23,620 nt of DNA from Stomatobaculum sp. (GCA_017449925.1 JAFSYO010000131.1:1-23620); one strand, 5' to 3'; positions 1 to 7,837 are shown, numbered from the stretch's first letter. Translations and numbers: made by a program. The notes: generated by a model from the letters alone, not told the origin.

Positions 1-63
1 AAAGAAGAAAAAGAAGAAAAAGAGAGCCTGTCCGGAAAGAAGAAAAAACCGGAAGAAAGCTGA
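1..63 (+). CDS. C-terminal tail of an unidentified protein (5' end outside window)
   Basis: Frame 1 is open from the first base to a TGA at 61-63 and encodes about 20 residues, almost all Lys and Glu with a KKKKPEES ending. A charged, low-complexity tail like this is common at the ends of RNA-binding proteins, helicases and membrane proteins, so it does not identify the family. It is on the same strand as nnrD, and the hairpin at 71-108 follows directly. It could be a chance open frame in purine-rich DNA, but the stop just before a hairpin supports a real gene end. Confidence 0.5.
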   Translation, partial: KEEKEEKESLSGKKKKPEES

Positions 64-70
64 GAATAAC

Positions 71-108
71 GCCGGCAGGGAGGGCAGAAATGTCCTGCCA
101 CTGCCGGC
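71..108 (+). terminator. GC-rich hairpin with GAAA loop after the first gene (weak terminator or leader structure)
   Basis: GCCGGCAG (71-78) pairs with CTGCCGGC (101-108). Inside it AGGGCA (81-86) pairs with TGTCCT (91-96, one G-U pair) around a GAAA loop (87-90). It starts 7 bases after the upstream stop codon, as a terminator would. The sequence after it (GTGACTGTTGTG) is only weakly T-rich, so an intrinsic terminator is uncertain; it may be a leader structure for nnrD. An in-frame ATG at 90 falls at the loop. Confidence 0.45.
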
Positions 109-115
109 GTGACTG

Positions 116-156
116 TTGTGAGGAGCGCGAGTTCAGAACAGTAGTTTGTGAGGAGC
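116..156 (+). repeat. 11-bp direct repeat carrying Shine-Dalgarno-like cores before nnrD
   Basis: TTGTGAGGAGC occurs at 116-126 and again at 146-156, exactly 30 bp apart. Each copy contains AGGAG. The second copy lies 3 bases before the chosen nnrD ATG at 159; the first has no suitable start codon behind it. This could be a small local duplication of a ribosome binding site, or chance. Confidence 0.4.
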
Positions 157-158
157 CT

Positions 159-1055
159 ATGACAGAGAACGACGGTATCCGGGTCTTCGGCCCGGAGGAC
201 CTGGAGAGGATCCCCAGGAGAAAAGCGGACGCGAACAAGGGGACCTACGGTCATGTGCTGGTGATCGCCGGGTCCGAGGGAATGTGCGGCGCGGCGTATC
301 TCTCCGCGCTGGCGGCCTACCGCACGGGCGCCGGTCTGGTGCGGATACTTACGCCGGAGGCGGACCGGCCCATACTGCAGATTCTGCTTCCGGAGGCCAT
401 CGTCAGCACCTACGATCCGGAGGCTGTCGCGGCAGCGGGAGAGGAATGGAAGACCTGTCTGGAGGAAGCTTTGAACTGGGCGGATGTCATCGTCCTGGGA
501 CCGGGCCTCGGCAGGAGACCTTATGTGAAACGGCTGGTGGAGGATGTCCTGGAGGCGGCTTTCGTCACCCTGGTGGTGGACGCGGACGCCCTGAACACCA
601 TCTCCGAATTCCCGTATCTGACAGGTTATTACACAGAGAATATCATCGTCACCCCCCATGTGGCGGAAATGGCGCGACTGGTGGGAAAGACCGTCCCTGA
701 GGTGGCGGAAAGCCTGAAGGAGACGGCCTGCGGCTACCGGGATGTCCACGGTGTGACCTGCGTCCTGAAATCGGACCGGACGATCATCGCCGGGAATGAC
801 GGAAGCGTCACCCGCACGGAGTCCGGGACGCCGGCGCTGGCTAAGGGCGGCACGGGTGATGTTCTGACAGGGATCATCGCCGGGCTGATCTGCCTGGGAC
901 TGGGGGAGACAGAGGCAGCCGCCCTGGGGTCCTTCCTTCACGGAATCTGCGGAAGAAGAGCCGCGGAGAAGCTTTCGGTCCACGGCGTTCTGGCCAGGGA
1001 GGTCGCGGAGGAGATCCCCGCGGTGATGCGCCTGGTGCCGGGACTCAGTCTGTAA
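159..1055 (+). CDS. nnrD: ADP/ATP-dependent NAD(P)H-hydrate dehydratase (stand-alone C-terminal YjeF-type domain)
   Basis: Repairs damaged NADHX/NADPHX by ATP- or ADP-driven dehydration in the cytoplasm. Ribokinase-like fold signatures are present: a Gly-rich GSEGMCGAA stretch near residue 35, GPGLG, VVDADALN, and GGTGDVLTG with the conserved Asp at residue 234. At 298 aa it is the dehydratase alone, like Bacillus YxkO; the NnrE epimerase half, often fused in Clostridia, is not in this window. The usual TPHPGE motif reads TPHVAE here. I chose ATG 159 because family similarity begins just after it. ATG 90 is in frame and has a better-spaced GGAGG, but would add a Cys-rich, non-conserved 23-residue leader starting at a hairpin loop. 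alr follows after 53 bases, a common pairing. Confidence 0.9.
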   Translation: MTENDGIRVFGPEDLERIPRRKADANKGTYGHVLVIAGSEGMCGAAYLSALAAYRTGAGLVRILTPEADRPILQILLPEAIVSTYDPEAVAAAGEEWKTCLEEALNWADVIVLGPGLGRRPYVKRLVEDVLEAAFVTLVVDADALNTISEFPYLTGYYTENIIVTPHVAEMARLVGKTVPEVAESLKETACGYRDVHGVTCVLKSDRTIIAGNDGSVTRTESGTPALAKGGTGDVLTGIIAGLICLGLGETEAAALGSFLHGICGRRAAEKLSVHGVLAREVAEEIPAVMRLVPGLSL

Positions 1056-1108
1056 AGCGTTGGGAACGTGGTGCAGATAAAGAAGAAGCAACATAAGGAG
1101 TACAGAGA

Positions 1109-2296
1109 ATGGATCAGGGATACAAGAGAGTTTACGCCCAGGTGGACCTGGACGCGGTGACGTTCAACATGCAGTCCATGAGGGACCGCCTTCCCTCGCG
1201 GATGAAGATGGCGGCGGTGGTCAAGACTGACGGCTACGGACACGGGGCGGTTCCTGTCGCGATGGCGGCGGATCCCTTTGTTTCTTTTTTGTGCACGGCC
1301 TCCCCGGAGGAGGCGCTGAACTTAAGGCTGAACGGCCTGACAAAGCCGGTGCTGGTCCTGGGGCCCGCGGTGGGGGACTCTTATGAAGAAATGGCTGCGG
1401 CGGGAATCCGACCGGCGGTCTTCACCAGGGAACACGGAGAGGCGGCGAGCCGCGCGGGAGTGAAGCTCGGCATGGAGATGCCCGTGCACCTCGCTCTGGA
1501 TACCGGCATGAACCGCATCGGCATGCGGCCCTCAAAGGAGAGTCTTGAACTGGCAGAGCACATCGCGACCCTTCCCGGCGTCCGGATCGAGGGCATGTTC
1601 ACCCATATGTACCGGGCGGATGAGGAGGACCTCACCTCCGCGAAGGAACAAGTGCAGCTGTACAGGAAATTCCGGGACGCGCTGAAAGAGCGGGGCATCG
1701 TGCCGGAGATCTGTCACGTATCTAATTCCGCCGGGATCATGGAGCTTCTCGGCGCGGAGTTCGACATGGCACGCTGCGGCATCACCATGTACGGGATCTA
1801 TCCTTCCGACGAAGTAAACCGGAAACTTCTGGATATCCGTCCCGTGATGTCCTTAAAGAGCACCGTGTCCTACGTGAAGGAGATCGGTCCGGGGGACGAG
1901 GTCAGCTACGGCGGCACCTACCGGGCGGACCGGAAGGTGAAGGTGGCGACGATCCCCGTGGGCTACGGAGACGGATATCCGCGTCTTCTGTCCGGAAAGG
2001 GCAGCGTCCTGATCGGCGGGAAAAGAGCTCCGATCCTGGGACGCGTCTGCATGGACCAATTCATGGTGGATGTGACGGACATCCCGGAAGCCCGCATCGG
2101 CTGCGAGGTCACGCTGATGGGAAAAGACGGCGCGGAGGAGATCACCACGGAGGAGATCGGATCCCTCAGCGGCAGGTTCCCCTACGAGCTGGTATGTGAC
2201 ATCGGGAAACGGGTCCCCAGGGTCTACCTGAAGAACGGAAAGATCGTCGGGACCAAGGACTATTTTAAAGATATCTACGAGGACTTTGCCCGCTGA
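1109..2296 (+). CDS. alr: Alanine racemase (PLP-dependent)
   Basis: Interconverts L- and D-alanine, supplying D-Ala for the D-Ala-D-Ala end of peptidoglycan precursors. The N-terminal TIM barrel carries the PLP lysine in VVKTDGYGHG (Lys39); VSYGGTY holds the second catalytic base (Tyr267). Other family signatures are PVGYGDGYPR and RVCMDQFMVDV. The 395-aa length is normal for the family. The ATG at 1109 is preceded by AAGGAG at 1095-1100. It lies in the same direction as nnrD and 22 bases ahead of the CorC-like gene, so the three probably share a transcript. Its product feeds the same pathway as murE and murF further along. Confidence 0.96.
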   Translation: MDQGYKRVYAQVDLDAVTFNMQSMRDRLPSRMKMAAVVKTDGYGHGAVPVAMAADPFVSFLCTASPEEALNLRLNGLTKPVLVLGPAVGDSYEEMAAAGIRPAVFTREHGEAASRAGVKLGMEMPVHLALDTGMNRIGMRPSKESLELAEHIATLPGVRIEGMFTHMYRADEEDLTSAKEQVQLYRKFRDALKERGIVPEICHVSNSAGIMELLGAEFDMARCGITMYGIYPSDEVNRKLLDIRPVMSLKSTVSYVKEIGPGDEVSYGGTYRADRKVKVATIPVGYGDGYPRLLSGKGSVLIGGKRAPILGRVCMDQFMVDVTDIPEARIGCEVTLMGKDGAEEITTEEIGSLSGRFPYELVCDIGKRVPRVYLKNGKIVGTKDYFKDIYEDFAR

Positions 2297-2318
2297 GAAG
2301 GCGGGAAGAAAGGTGTAT

Positions 2319-3647
2319 ATGGACAGTCGATTGCCAGGCGCGGCATGTTTTATTCTGTTTCTCCTGATGGAGACGGCATTTTTCGGCTTCGGCGCGGCGA
2401 TACAGAATATCAATACTGCAGAACTGGAACGGAAAATGGGAGAAGGGGACAGGAAAGCCGGACAGATTCTCCGGATCGTGAACCGCCCGACTCCCTTCGT
2501 GAATTCCATACAGATCATGATCCTTCTGACTGGCTTTGCCGTGGGAGCGATCCTGGTGCCATTGTTCGCCAGGCCGGCAGCGGAGCGGTTCTCTTCCCTG
2601 GGAGTCTTTGCGGAGCCGGTCTCGGTGTTCCTGGTGGTCTTCATCGCGGTGGTCATCATGACGGCGGTGGGGGTCGTGTTCCCGAAGCGCCTTGCCATGA
2701 GAAAGCCCGAAAAATGGGCCTACAAATGTCTTGGACCGGTCCGGTTCTTTATGGCCGTTTTCCTGCCGATAAGAATACCTGTCAAGATCCTGTCCCGGCT
2801 CCTGATGCGGCTGTGCGGCATCGACCCTGACCGCAGGGAGGAGAATGTCACGGAGGAGGATATCATGTCCATGGTCAACGAAGGCCATGTACAGGGCGTC
2901 GTGGAAGCTGACGAGGCCGAGATGATCACGAATATCTTCCAGCTGAACGACAAGAACGCGGCGGATATCATGACCCACCGGAGACATGTCACGGGTCTGG
3001 ACGGCAGCATGCTGCTCCGGGACGCGGTGGATTTTCTCCTGGGAGAAGGGCGGAATTCCCGCTATCCTGTGTACCTGGAGGATATCGACAACATCATCGG
3101 CGTCCTGAATCTGAAGGACGCGATGGTCTGTTCCCACAGCGGCAGGTTCGATGACCAGCCTCTTTCAAAGATCCCCGGCCTGCTGAGGGAGGCTCACTTT
3201 ATCCCCGAGACCAGGACCCTGGACAACCTGTTCCAGGAAATGCAGTCCCGGAAGGTCCACATGATGATCGTGGTGGACGAATACGGACAGACCTCCGGCA
3301 TTGTCACCATGGAGGACATCCTGGAGGAAATCGTCGGGAATATCGTGGACGAGTACGACAACGAAGAGGAGATGATCACAGCGCTGCCGGACGGCTCCTT
3401 TATCATGCGGGGGCTGACTCCCCTGGAGGACGCGGCCGATGCTGCCGGGATCCCCTTTACTGAGGAGGAGAAGGACGAGTTCGACACCCTCAACGGTTTC
3501 CTGATCTCCAAGGCGGACCGGATCCCCGCGGACGGGGAGCGGTTCACAGTCCGGGCCCACGGCTACGAGTTCCGGATCCTGAACGTACAGATGAAGATGA
3601 TACGGTCCGTAAAGGTGAGCTGGGTCGAAGAAGAGGCGGTTGACTGA
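2319..3647 (+). CDS. Hemolysin-family/CorC-type membrane protein with CBS pair (DUF21-CBS-CBS-CorC_HlyC)
   Basis: Membrane protein of the CNNM/CorC family, whose members are linked to Mg2+ or other divalent-cation export; the substrate here is not known. Order: a DUF21 membrane domain with hydrophobic segments near residues 7-27, 64-84 and 102-123; CBS 1 from about 217 (IMTHRRHV); CBS 2 from about 289 (LREAHFIPETRTL, IVTMEDILEEIVGNI); a CorC_HlyC domain at about 358-437. The older name hemolysin is not evidence of toxicity. ATG 2319 is preferred, with AAAGG at 2309-2313, giving 442 aa. GTG 2313 and TTG 2286 are in frame, but the latter would overlap alr. The stop codon lies inside the predicted yebC promoter. 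Confidence 0.9.
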   Translation: MDSRLPGAACFILFLLMETAFFGFGAAIQNINTAELERKMGEGDRKAGQILRIVNRPTPFVNSIQIMILLTGFAVGAILVPLFARPAAERFSSLGVFAEPVSVFLVVFIAVVIMTAVGVVFPKRLAMRKPEKWAYKCLGPVRFFMAVFLPIRIPVKILSRLLMRLCGIDPDRREENVTEEDIMSMVNEGHVQGVVEADEAEMITNIFQLNDKNAADIMTHRRHVTGLDGSMLLRDAVDFLLGEGRNSRYPVYLEDIDNIIGVLNLKDAMVCSHSGRFDDQPLSKIPGLLREAHFIPETRTLDNLFQEMQSRKVHMMIVVDEYGQTSGIVTMEDILEEIVGNIVDEYDNEEEMITALPDGSFIMRGLTPLEDAADAAGIPFTEEEKDEFDTLNGFLISKADRIPADGERFTVRAHGYEFRILNVQMKMIRSVKVSWVEEEAVD

Positions 3648-3668
3648 AAAAAACGCGGGTGATATCAT
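3640..3668 (+). promoter_or_regulatory. Sigma-A-type promoter for yebC
   Basis: TTGACT (3640-3645), a 17-base spacer and TATCAT (3663-3668) match the consensus boxes at 5 of 6 positions each, at the ideal spacing. TG at 3660-3661 adds an extended -10 (TGATATCAT). The -35 overlaps the end of the CorC-like gene, whose TGA is 3645-3647. Transcription would start near 3675, giving a leader of about 57 bases before yebC. Confidence 0.75.
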
Positions 3669-3681
3669 TACAAAGAAGATT

Positions 3682-3709
3682 TCCCGGGGAAGCCTGAGGT
3701 GTCCCGGGA
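3682..3709 (+). other. Leader hairpin before yebC
   Basis: TCCCGGGG (3682-3689) pairs with TCCCGGGA (3702-3709) through 8 pairs including one G-U, with a 12-base loop. It starts 13 bases after the predicted -10 and ends 9 bases before the AAGGAG of yebC. No T tract follows, so it is not an intrinsic terminator. It is probably a 5' leader stem that affects mRNA stability, or a protein-binding dyad. Confidence 0.5.
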
Positions 3710-3731
3710 CAAACAGTTAAAGGAGTTTCTC

Positions 3732-4463
3732 ATGTCTGGACATTCAAAGTTTGCGAATATTAAGCACAAAAAGGAAAAGAATGACGCTGCGAAGGGAAAG
3801 ATCTTTACCGTTATCGGCCGCGAGATCGCCGTTGCCGTAAAAGAGGGCGGTCCGGATCCCTCCAACAATTCCCGGCTCCGCGATGTGATCGCGAAAGCCA
3901 AGGCCAACAACGTGCCCAATGATACCATCGAGCGCGGCATCAAGAAGGCTTCCGGCGACCTGGGAAGCGTCACCTACGAGCAGAACGTATACGAAGGCTA
4001 CGGCCCGGCGGGCGTGGCCATCATCGTCGAGACCCTGACGGACAACAAGAACCGCACTGCGGCGAACGTGCGCGCTGCTTTTTCCAAGGGCGGCGGGAAC
4101 GTCGGCGCCCAGGGCTGCGTGTCCTATATGTTCGACCAGAAGGGCCAGATCATCATTGATAAAGAAGAATGCGATATGGATCCGGACGAGCTGATGATGT
4201 TCGCCCTGGATTCCGGCGCTGAGGATTTCAGCGACGAAGAGGACAGCTACGAAGTCCTGACTGCTCCGGATGATTTCTCTGCAGTGCGCGAAGCATTTGA
4301 AAAAGAAGGGATCCCGATGCTGGACGCTGACGTCCGCATGATCCCCCAGAACTGGGTCACCTTGAAGAGTGAGGAAGACAAGAAGAAAATGCAGCGCATC
4401 CTGGACCTTCTGGACGAGGATGATGACGTGCAGGCGGTGTTCCACAGCTGGGACGAGGAATAA
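3732..4463 (+). CDS. yebC: YebC/PmpR/TACO1-family protein
   Basis: Member of the YebC/TACO1 family. Members have been described as DNA-binding regulators (PmpR) and, more recently, as factors that help ribosomes through difficult sequences such as proline runs; which role applies here cannot be told from sequence. The N terminus [19 protein letters not shown] is the family hallmark, followed by [23 protein letters not shown] and the conserved [13 protein letters not shown]. At 243 aa it is of normal length. ATG 3732 has AAGGAG at 3719-3724; an in-frame GTG at 3699 lies in the leader hairpin and is rejected. The gene has its own promoter and a terminator, so it looks monocistronic. Confidence 0.95.
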   Translation: MSGHSKFANIKHKKEKNDAAKGKIFTVIGREIAVAVKEGGPDPSNNSRLRDVIAKAKANNVPNDTIERGIKKASGDLGSVTYEQNVYEGYGPAGVAIIVETLTDNKNRTAANVRAAFSKGGGNVGAQGCVSYMFDQKGQIIIDKEECDMDPDELMMFALDSGAEDFSDEEDSYEVLTAPDDFSAVREAFEKEGIPMLDADVRMIPQNWVTLKSEEDKKKMQRILDLLDEDDDVQAVFHSWDEE

Positions 4464-4501
4464 CAGAGCCGTTCTTCAGCTGCAGCATTAAACAGGTGTT
4501 A

Positions 4502-4540
4502 CTGATGATCAGCGGCTGTCCAGGCCGCTGTTTTCATCAG
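4502..4540 (+). terminator. Rho-independent terminator of yebC
   Basis: CAGCGGC (4510-4516) pairs with GCCGCTG (4524-4530) around a 7-base loop, followed by TTTT (4531-4534). An outer pair CTGATGA (4502-4508)/TCATCAG (4534-4540) extends the symmetry, so it may also work in the opposite direction. It lies 38 bases after the yebC stop. Confidence 0.85.
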
Positions 4541-4560
4541 CCTTGAGGAAAGGAGCGGGA

Positions 4561-5505
4561 GTGGCGGAATTCTTTCACGCCCTGTCGGCGGTATTTCTGA
4601 TTTTCTGTCTTATGGCGGTGGGTTATGTCTGCGGCTGTTTAAAATGGATGGGCGCAAGTGAAAAGAAATTCATCAGCCGCTTCATTATGAACATCGCGCT
4701 CCCGATGAACTGCATCTCCGGCATCCTGAACAATGTGAAGCGGGAGGATCTGAGCGGCATGGCTTCCATGCTTTCGGTCCCGCTGGCGACGGTCCTGGTG
4801 ATGCTGGTGATCTCTTGGGCCGCTGCGAAAGCGCTGAAGCTTCCGAGGAACCGGGAGGGCGTCTTCATCGCCATGAGCTTCCTGTCCAACACTTTGTTCA
4901 TTGGACTTCCCATGTCCACCCAGCTCTTCGGCGAGGTGTCTGTGCCCTATGTCATGGCCTACTGGATGGTCAGCACCTGCTTCACCCAGTCGGTGGCCCT
5001 TTTGCTGGTGGAGCACGCGGGAGAGGGCGGAGGCGGAGCTTTTTCACCTGTTACCTTTCTTAAGGATATCGTGACGAAACCGCCGATCATCGCGCTGGTC
5101 CTGGCATATCTGATGCTTTGGTTCGGATTCCGTCCGCCGGAGCTGTTCATGAGCTTCGCGAAGTACATGAGTCAGACGGTCACGCCCCTGGCGCTGCTGT
5201 ACTCCGGCTTCATCATGTACGAGCTGGGGCTGAAGAATGTGAGATTCGAGAAGGGACTTCCGGCCATGCTGGTGCTTCGTCTTCTCGTGTCGCCGCTGCT
5301 CTGCCTCCTGTTCTGCCTGATCTTCAAGGTGGAAGGACTGGCGAAAAGCGTGTTCATCGTGGAATCGGCTCTGCCGGTGGTGACCCAGATCACGGTCATG
5401 GCCGGGCATTACCGCGCGGACGAAAAGTACTCTGCAGCCGGGTCCACCCTTTCCATGTTCGGTATTTTCATCACGATCCCGGTGATCATGGTTCTTCTGC
5501 CCTGA
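4561..5505 (+). CDS. AEC-family (auxin efflux carrier-like) transporter
   Basis: Integral membrane permease of the AEC/Mem_trans family. Bacterial members move small organic acids such as malate or malonate; the substrate here cannot be read from sequence. The 314-aa protein is nearly all hydrophobic with about ten segments in two halves. The first half holds FIMNIALPMNCISG, where a proline breaks a helix, as is typical of the fold; the end carries TQITVMAGHYRAD and a last hydrophobic helix. I chose GTG 4561 because AAGGAG at 4549-4554 is ideally spaced; a TTG at 4543 would overlap that site. The yebC terminator precedes it, yet I see no convincing promoter, so its transcription is unclear. 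Confidence 0.88.
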   Translation: MAEFFHALSAVFLIFCLMAVGYVCGCLKWMGASEKKFISRFIMNIALPMNCISGILNNVKREDLSGMASMLSVPLATVLVMLVISWAAAKALKLPRNREGVFIAMSFLSNTLFIGLPMSTQLFGEVSVPYVMAYWMVSTCFTQSVALLLVEHAGEGGGGAFSPVTFLKDIVTKPPIIALVLAYLMLWFGFRPPELFMSFAKYMSQTVTPLALLYSGFIMYELGLKNVRFEKGLPAMLVLRLLVSPLLCLLFCLIFKVEGLAKSVFIVESALPVVTQITVMAGHYRADEKYSAAGSTLSMFGIFITIPVIMVLLP

Positions 5506-5573
5506 GAACGGGGACGGGTTAAAAAACAGCTGACATAAACTTTGGCATCTTGTTCAGAAAAGGAGGTACTTCA

Positions 5574-6203
5574 ATGGACAGCAGGCTTGTTATCACGATT
5601 GAACGCGAGTACGGCAGCGGCGGAAGAGTGCTGGGAAAGACTCTTTCCGAACAGCTGGGAATTCCTTATTATGACGATGACATCATCCGCAAGGCTTCGG
5701 AGCAGTCCGCCGTGGGCGAGCAGTTCTTCCGGGAGTACGACGAGAAGGCAGGAAAGAACCCCCTGATCTTCGGACAGGCGAAGAACGCGATTGGAAAGCC
5801 CCAGGTGGATTCCAAGATCACCAGGCCGGAGAACCTGTTCCGGTTCGAGGCCGAGACTATCCGCCACCTGGCGCTGGAGGGCCCCTGCATCCTCATCGGC
5901 CGCTGCTCGGATTTCATTCTGGAGACCGCGGAGTTCGATAACTTTATTTCCCTTTTCGTATACTGCGACCTGCCGGACAAGATCCGCCGCGTCATCAAGG
6001 TGGACGGTGTGGATTCCAACGAGGCGATCCGCCGTATCCAGAAGATCAACAAACAGCGGAGAGATTATTACCGCTATTACACCGGCAACAACTGGGGCGA
6101 TCCGGCGCTTTACGACCTGATGCTGAATACGTCCCACATTACGATTCCCCAGTCGGCGGAACTGGTAAAGCTCTACCTTAAACTGAGGGGTTACGAGCTG
6201 TGA
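5574..6203 (+). CDS. Cytidylate kinase-like family protein
   Basis: A 209-aa P-loop protein of the cytidylate-kinase-like family (PF13189 type). The family is common in Clostridia and its reaction is not established; nucleotide or nucleoside phosphorylation is a guess. The N terminus IEREYGSGGRVLGKTLS is the hallmark, with G16 to T23 formally fitting a Walker A pattern. LGIPYYDDDII follows, then GPCILIGRCSDFIL in the middle and an Arg/Lys-rich RRIQKINKQRRDYYRYYT lid-like stretch. True cytidylate kinase (Cmk) has a GPxGxGKS loop, so I do not call this cmk. ATG 5574 follows AAGGAGG (5560-5566). The NlpC/P60 gene starts 25 bases downstream, so the two are probably cotranscribed. Confidence 0.85.
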   Translation: MDSRLVITIEREYGSGGRVLGKTLSEQLGIPYYDDDIIRKASEQSAVGEQFFREYDEKAGKNPLIFGQAKNAIGKPQVDSKITRPENLFRFEAETIRHLALEGPCILIGRCSDFILETAEFDNFISLFVYCDLPDKIRRVIKVDGVDSNEAIRRIQKINKQRRDYYRYYTGNNWGDPALYDLMLNTSHITIPQSAELVKLYLKLRGYEL

Positions 6204-6228
6204 CCGGAGACGAATAAAAAGGAGACAG

Positions 6229-7791
6229 ATGGACCAGAACACAGAATTTAAGCCGGCGTTTCACCGGAAGAATAAAAAGAGCAATAACGGAAACATGAAG
6301 ATCGCCGCAGCGGCCGCAGTGGCGGTGGTGCTGCTCGCCGGGGCCGCCCTGTTCGCGAAAAAGGGCGGCGGAGGCGCGGAAGGCCCGGCGGCGACTGCCC
6401 AGGCGGAATCCTCCGCGGCGGTGGAGACCCTTTCTCCGGAGGAACTGGCAGCAAAGCAGAAAGAAGAAGAGATCGCGAAGGAGATCGAAAGCTTCGGCGA
6501 TATCGGCATCGTCCGCGTGGACGGTTACCTGAACATGCACACCGACGGTAACCAGGAGTCGGACATTATCGGAAAGCTGTACGGCGGAAGCGCCTGCGAG
6601 ATCCTGGACAAGACGGAGGATGGCTGGCTCCACGTCACCTCCGGCGGGATCGAAGGTTACGTCCATCCCGATTACGTGATCACGGGTGAGGAGGCCAGGA
6701 TGGCCGCCCGGGACGAGATCGTGGTCCGGGCTGTCGTCAACGCAGACAAGCTGTTCATCCGGTCGGAACCTACGACGGAATCCCAGGCCATGGGCAGCGT
6801 CCTGCAGAACGAGCGCTATGTGGTCCGGGAAGAGAGGGACGGTTGGGTCCGCATCACCGAGGACGGCTGGGTGAGCGGCGAGTTCGTGACTATCCGCCCG
6901 GCCCTGAACGTGGCAAGAAAGCTGGATCTCCGGAGCATGGTCCTGAACATGTATGATAACCTGGGCGTCTCCGAAGTGCAGAACTACCTGAACATCCGGG
7001 AGGAGCCGAAGGAAGACGGAGAGATCATCGGAAAGCTGACCAGCAAGGCCGGATGTGACATCCTGGCGACGGAAGGGGAGTGGTACAAGATCCACTCCGG
7101 TGACGTCACTGGCTATGTGAAGTCGGAATTCATCGCCACCGGAGAAAAGGCAAAGGAGGAGGCTGTCGCCAACGCCTCCCTGATGGCAATCGTGACCACG
7201 GACATCCTGAACGCCCGCTCCGAACCGCAGGAATCCGCGAAGATCTGGACACAGCTCCAGAATAACGAGCGCTTCCCGGTGCTGGCGCAGATGGACGGCT
7301 GGGTCAGGATCGAGCTGGACGAAGAGGACGAGGTCTACGTGAAGTCTGAATATGTGGATGTCCGCTACGCCCTGAACGAGGCGGTCCACTTCAGTCCGGC
7401 GGAGGAAGCGGCGATGGCGTCCGCGTCCCGGCGCCAGCAGATCGTCAACTATGCGATCCAGTTCCTGGGCAATCCCTATGTCTGGGGCGGGACCAGCCTG
7501 ACCAACGGCTGCGACTGCTCGGGCTTCACCATGAAGATCATGGAGAATTTCGGCGTGTCCCTGCCGCATTACTCCGGTTCCCAGGCTCAGTGCGGCACCA
7601 AGGTGGATTCTTCCTCCATGCGGCCGGGCGACCTGATCTTCTACGGAAACAAGAGCGGCACCATCAACCACGTCAGTATGTACATCGGCAACGGACAGAT
7701 CGTCCACGCGGCCAGCAGACGTTCCGGCATCAAGATCTCCACCTGGAACTACCGCTCGCCGAAGGCGATCCGCAACGTGCTGGGAGATTAA
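6229..7791 (+). CDS. SH3b-repeat NlpC/P60 (C40) peptidoglycan endopeptidase
   Basis: Extracytoplasmic cell-wall hydrolase predicted to cut peptide stems (gamma-D-Glu-diamino acid type bonds in characterised relatives). A basic cytoplasmic stretch precedes one hydrophobic segment (about residues 24-43), so it is membrane-anchored or exported, followed by a low-complexity linker. Four bacterial SH3-like units lie at about 90-155, 170-225, 245-310 and 322-385; units 1 and 3, and 2 and 4, resemble each other. The C-terminal NlpC/P60 domain has Cys430 (CDCSGF), His481 (NHVSMYIG) and His493 (IVHAAS), a complete triad. ATG 6229 follows AAAGGAG. At 520 aa it is typical of Lachnospiraceae-like hydrolases. 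A terminator-like hairpin begins 12 bases after the stop. Confidence 0.93.
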   Translation: MDQNTEFKPAFHRKNKKSNNGNMKIAAAAAVAVVLLAGAALFAKKGGGGAEGPAATAQAESSAAVETLSPEELAAKQKEEEIAKEIESFGDIGIVRVDGYLNMHTDGNQESDIIGKLYGGSACEILDKTEDGWLHVTSGGIEGYVHPDYVITGEEARMAARDEIVVRAVVNADKLFIRSEPTTESQAMGSVLQNERYVVREERDGWVRITEDGWVSGEFVTIRPALNVARKLDLRSMVLNMYDNLGVSEVQNYLNIREEPKEDGEIIGKLTSKAGCDILATEGEWYKIHSGDVTGYVKSEFIATGEKAKEEAVANASLMAIVTTDILNARSEPQESAKIWTQLQNNERFPVLAQMDGWVRIELDEEDEVYVKSEYVDVRYALNEAVHFSPAEEAAMASASRRQQIVNYAIQFLGNPYVWGGTSLTNGCDCSGFTMKIMENFGVSLPHYSGSQAQCGTKVDSSSMRPGDLIFYGNKSGTINHVSMYIGNGQIVHAASRRSGIKISTWNYRSPKAIRNVLGD

Positions 7792-7802
7792 AACGAACAT
7801 AT

Positions 7803-7837
7803 ATTCGGCCGGATTGGTTGCAATCCGGCCGGATTTT
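7803..7837 (+). terminator. Rho-independent terminator after the NlpC/P60 gene
   Basis: Bases 7803-7815 pair with 7822-7834 (13 pairs, one G-T) around the 6-base loop GGTTGC. The core GGCCGGATT/AATCCGGCC is very stable. Only three T bases follow (7835-7837), then ATG, so termination may be partial. The structure overlaps the ftsK promoter. Confidence 0.65.

Noticed and set aside
90..158. ATG 90 as the nnrD start
   Set aside because: Good GGAGG spacing, but the ATG lies at a hairpin loop and the added residues are Cys-rich and unlike the family. Kept as an alternative only.
1056..1108. Promoter in the nnrD-alr gap (TTGGGA)
   Set aside because: No -10 at 16-18 bases from it; the genes are more likely cotranscribed.
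3699..3731. GTG 3699 as the yebC start
   Set aside because: Lies in the leader hairpin; ATG 3732 has an ideal ribosome site and matches the family N terminus.
5506..5573. Promoter in the gap before the cytidylate-kinase-like gene (CTGACA, TAAACT)
   Set aside because: No pair of boxes at acceptable spacing; only the AAGGAGG site is convincing.
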